Positions 5,838 through 5,908 of a DNA stretch of 5,908 bases are shown piece by piece. This DNA is from JARLFX01 sp036404255 (lineage in GTDB: Bacteria > Acidobacteriota > Terriglobia > Terriglobales > Acidobacteriaceae). The first letter of the stretch is position 1. The number at the start of each line of letters is the position of its first letter. The stretch spans positions 1 through 5,908 of the forward strand of contig DASWOP010000294.1 of assembly GCA_036404255.1 (NCBI GenBank). The letters are read 5' to 3'. Both the position numbers and the translations under genes were made by a program. The notes under the pieces are model-generated. The model made no database searches. It saw nothing but the letters and a program-made list of their open reading frames with translations, and was not told where the DNA came from.

Positions 5838-5908
5838 TCCTCGCCACCGCCGGGCCCAGGCCTGATCGGCTGCATAGCCCGGTTTATAACCAACCTGCGC
5901 CCCGCCGT
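5769..5908 (-). pseudogene. IS30-family transposase fragment, interrupted, N-terminal part beyond the right edge
   Basis: The minus strand from 5906 reads an open frame with no start in the window: GGAQVGYKPGYAADQAWARR, then WRGSRLERQPELREQVLERL, then AHGHSP ending at 5769. This is the linker just after the helix-turn-helix region of one IS30 clade, where the chain normally continues as SPEQ(V/I)AGRL. Here the frame instead enters DNA that encodes the conserved IS1595 YNRR end on the other strand, and it stops at 5732-5730. About 46 codons of an IS30 transposase are therefore visible, with everything downstream of them missing. Identification rests on remembered family patterns, not a search. 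The start and N-terminal domain should lie to the right of the window. Confidence 0.72.

Noticed and set aside
5491..5847. Minus-strand 118-codon ORF over the transposase 3' end
   Set aside because: It is Ala/Gly/Arg-rich and out of frame with the IS30 reading; a shadow of the transposase.
4892..5880. TGCATAG at 4890-4896 and 5870-5876 as possible element ends
   Set aside because: The copies are direct, not inverted, only 7 bp long, and the right copy lies within IS30 coding sequence, so they are not IS1595 terminal repeats.
1..5908. CRISPR array, tRNA, rRNA, riboswitch or multi-gene defence system
   Set aside because: No regularly spaced repeats, cloverleaf or known aptamer pattern was seen, and the gene set (serine lyase, peptidase, two hypotheticals, IS fragments) does not form a recognisable system.

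Overview
The window most likely comes from an acidobacterium (Terriglobia, near Granulicella/Terriglobus). This is inferred from the moderately GC-rich coding sequence, the style of the secreted M16 protease and two small hypothetical proteins of an acidobacterial type. No 16S or marker gene is present, so the assignment is tentative. I see no tRNA, rRNA, CRISPR array or complete known defence system.

Left part (1-3953): ordinary chromosomal genes. A minus-strand L-serine ammonia-lyase (sdaA) starts at 905 and runs off the left edge; about two thirds of it is present and intact. A 378-bp divergent spacer follows, with no convincing gene but two palindromic elements at 1131-1171. Then comes an intact 889-residue periplasmic M16 (pitrilysin/insulinase-type) zinc peptidase on the plus strand, closed by a GC-rich hairpin at 3960-3984.

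Right part (3954-5908): an accessory patch, clearly poorer in GC (hand counts: 21/60 G+C at 4141-4200 against 35/60 at 3181-3240). It holds two small minus-strand genes: a charged, helical hypothetical protein (4065-4325) and a double-CxxC zinc-ribbon hypothetical protein (4499-4894). The second is followed by a textbook intrinsic terminator on the minus strand. Divergent from it, with only 37 bp between the start codons, lies an IS1595-family (ISXO2-like) transposase gene (4932-5837). Its last roughly 20 codons appear to be foreign: from about 5769 to the window end the minus strand encodes an internal piece of an IS30-family transposase. The IS1595 element has therefore probably lost its right end and been joined to an IS30 remnant.

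The left-hand genes look housekeeping and independent: serine catabolism in the cytoplasm and peptide or protein degradation in the envelope. The right-hand block is best read as decayed, nested mobile DNA, possibly with a passenger gene. The most useful points are the IS1595/IS30 chimeric join, the zinc-ribbon gene whose promoter must lie in or beside the transposase gene, and the possibly leaderless sdaA start.
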